Assembly (NCBI GenBank): GCA_946478675.1
Contig: CAMLEF010000319.1
Coordinates: 1 to 5,217 of the forward strand
Direction of reading: 5' to 3'
Source: an uncultured Flavobacteriales bacterium
Lineage (GTDB): Bacteria; Bacteroidota; Bacteroidia; Palsa-965
Length of the DNA: 5,217 nt
This document shows, in pieces, positions 5,044 through 5,217 of the stretch. Below the pieces are notes generated by a model. The model was not told where the DNA came from. It ran no database searches and saw only the letters and a program-made list of their open reading frames with translations. The position numbers and the translations under genes were made by a program. Positions within the stretch are counted from its first letter, which is position 1. Every line of letters begins with the position of its first letter.

Positions 5044-5119
5044 TGATTTTAAAATGAAAGGAACGCCCAAGTTAATCTTTGTTCTGTGCCCGGCAGAGCG
5101 GGAATTACGGTGTTTTGTT

Positions 5120-5127
5120 TACTTTTG
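5120..5127 (+). promoter_or_regulatory. Bacteroidota-type -7 box (TACTTTTG) for the tRNA gene
   Basis: A perfect TAnnTTTG element. The predicted start is near 5132, leaving a leader of about 19 nt to be trimmed from the tRNA at 5151. Because the downstream gene is an unmistakable tRNA, this is the best-anchored promoter in the window and supports the reading of the other three TAnnTTTG boxes. No obvious -33 element is seen. Confidence 0.65.
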
Positions 5128-5150
5128 TCGCCCACAGTTCATTTCATCAC

Positions 5151-5217
<67 letters not shown>

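Overview
The window looks like a chromosomal segment of a Bacteroidota bacterium, possibly Chitinophagaceae-like; the lineage is inferred, not tested. The main support is promoter style. Four perfect TAnnTTTG elements, the -7 box of the Bacteroidota housekeeping sigma factor, lie at sensible distances upstream of a Crp/Fnr regulator gene, a small transcript or gene, a ClC gene and a tRNA-Ala. Gene starts lack Shine-Dalgarno sequences, and the tRNA has a typical bacterial tRNA-Ala(GGC) sequence.

Layout. Positions 8-940 (minus) encode an FAD flavoprotein of the HI0933/TIGR03862 type whose C-terminal FAD-binding part is missing. Positions 941-1298 hold no gene; they are filled by ATTCG-rich repeats forming a nested palindrome with a 74-bp tandem duplication. 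Positions 1299-1982 (minus) encode a Crp/Fnr-family regulator. The divergent region 1983-2195 holds two TTGA-N6-TCAA operators, two outward-facing TAnnTTTG promoters and a terminator-like hairpin. Positions 2196-2543 (plus) encode a 115-residue protein of unknown function. Positions 2544-2655 hold a second ATTCG-type hairpin repeat and a promoter. Positions 2656-4434 (plus) encode a ClC-family chloride channel with two CBS domains. Positions 4438-5043 (minus) encode an unrecognised 201-residue protein, convergent with the ClC gene and only 3 bp away. A tRNA-Ala(GGC) starts at 5151 and runs off the window end.

How the parts may work together. The most striking region is 1980-2195. Each of the two divergent promoters has its own Crp/Fnr-type operator centred 28.5-29.5 bp upstream of the first base of the -7 box. 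That is the class II activator geometry (about -41.5). On the left this predicts an autoregulated, leaderless regulator mRNA. On the right it predicts a transcript that starts at the foot of a 10-bp hairpin and meets a T-tract about 60 nt later: either a short regulator-controlled RNA or an attenuated leader for the 115-residue protein. No link between this circuit and the ClC channel, the flavoprotein or the 201-residue protein can be seen beyond adjacency.
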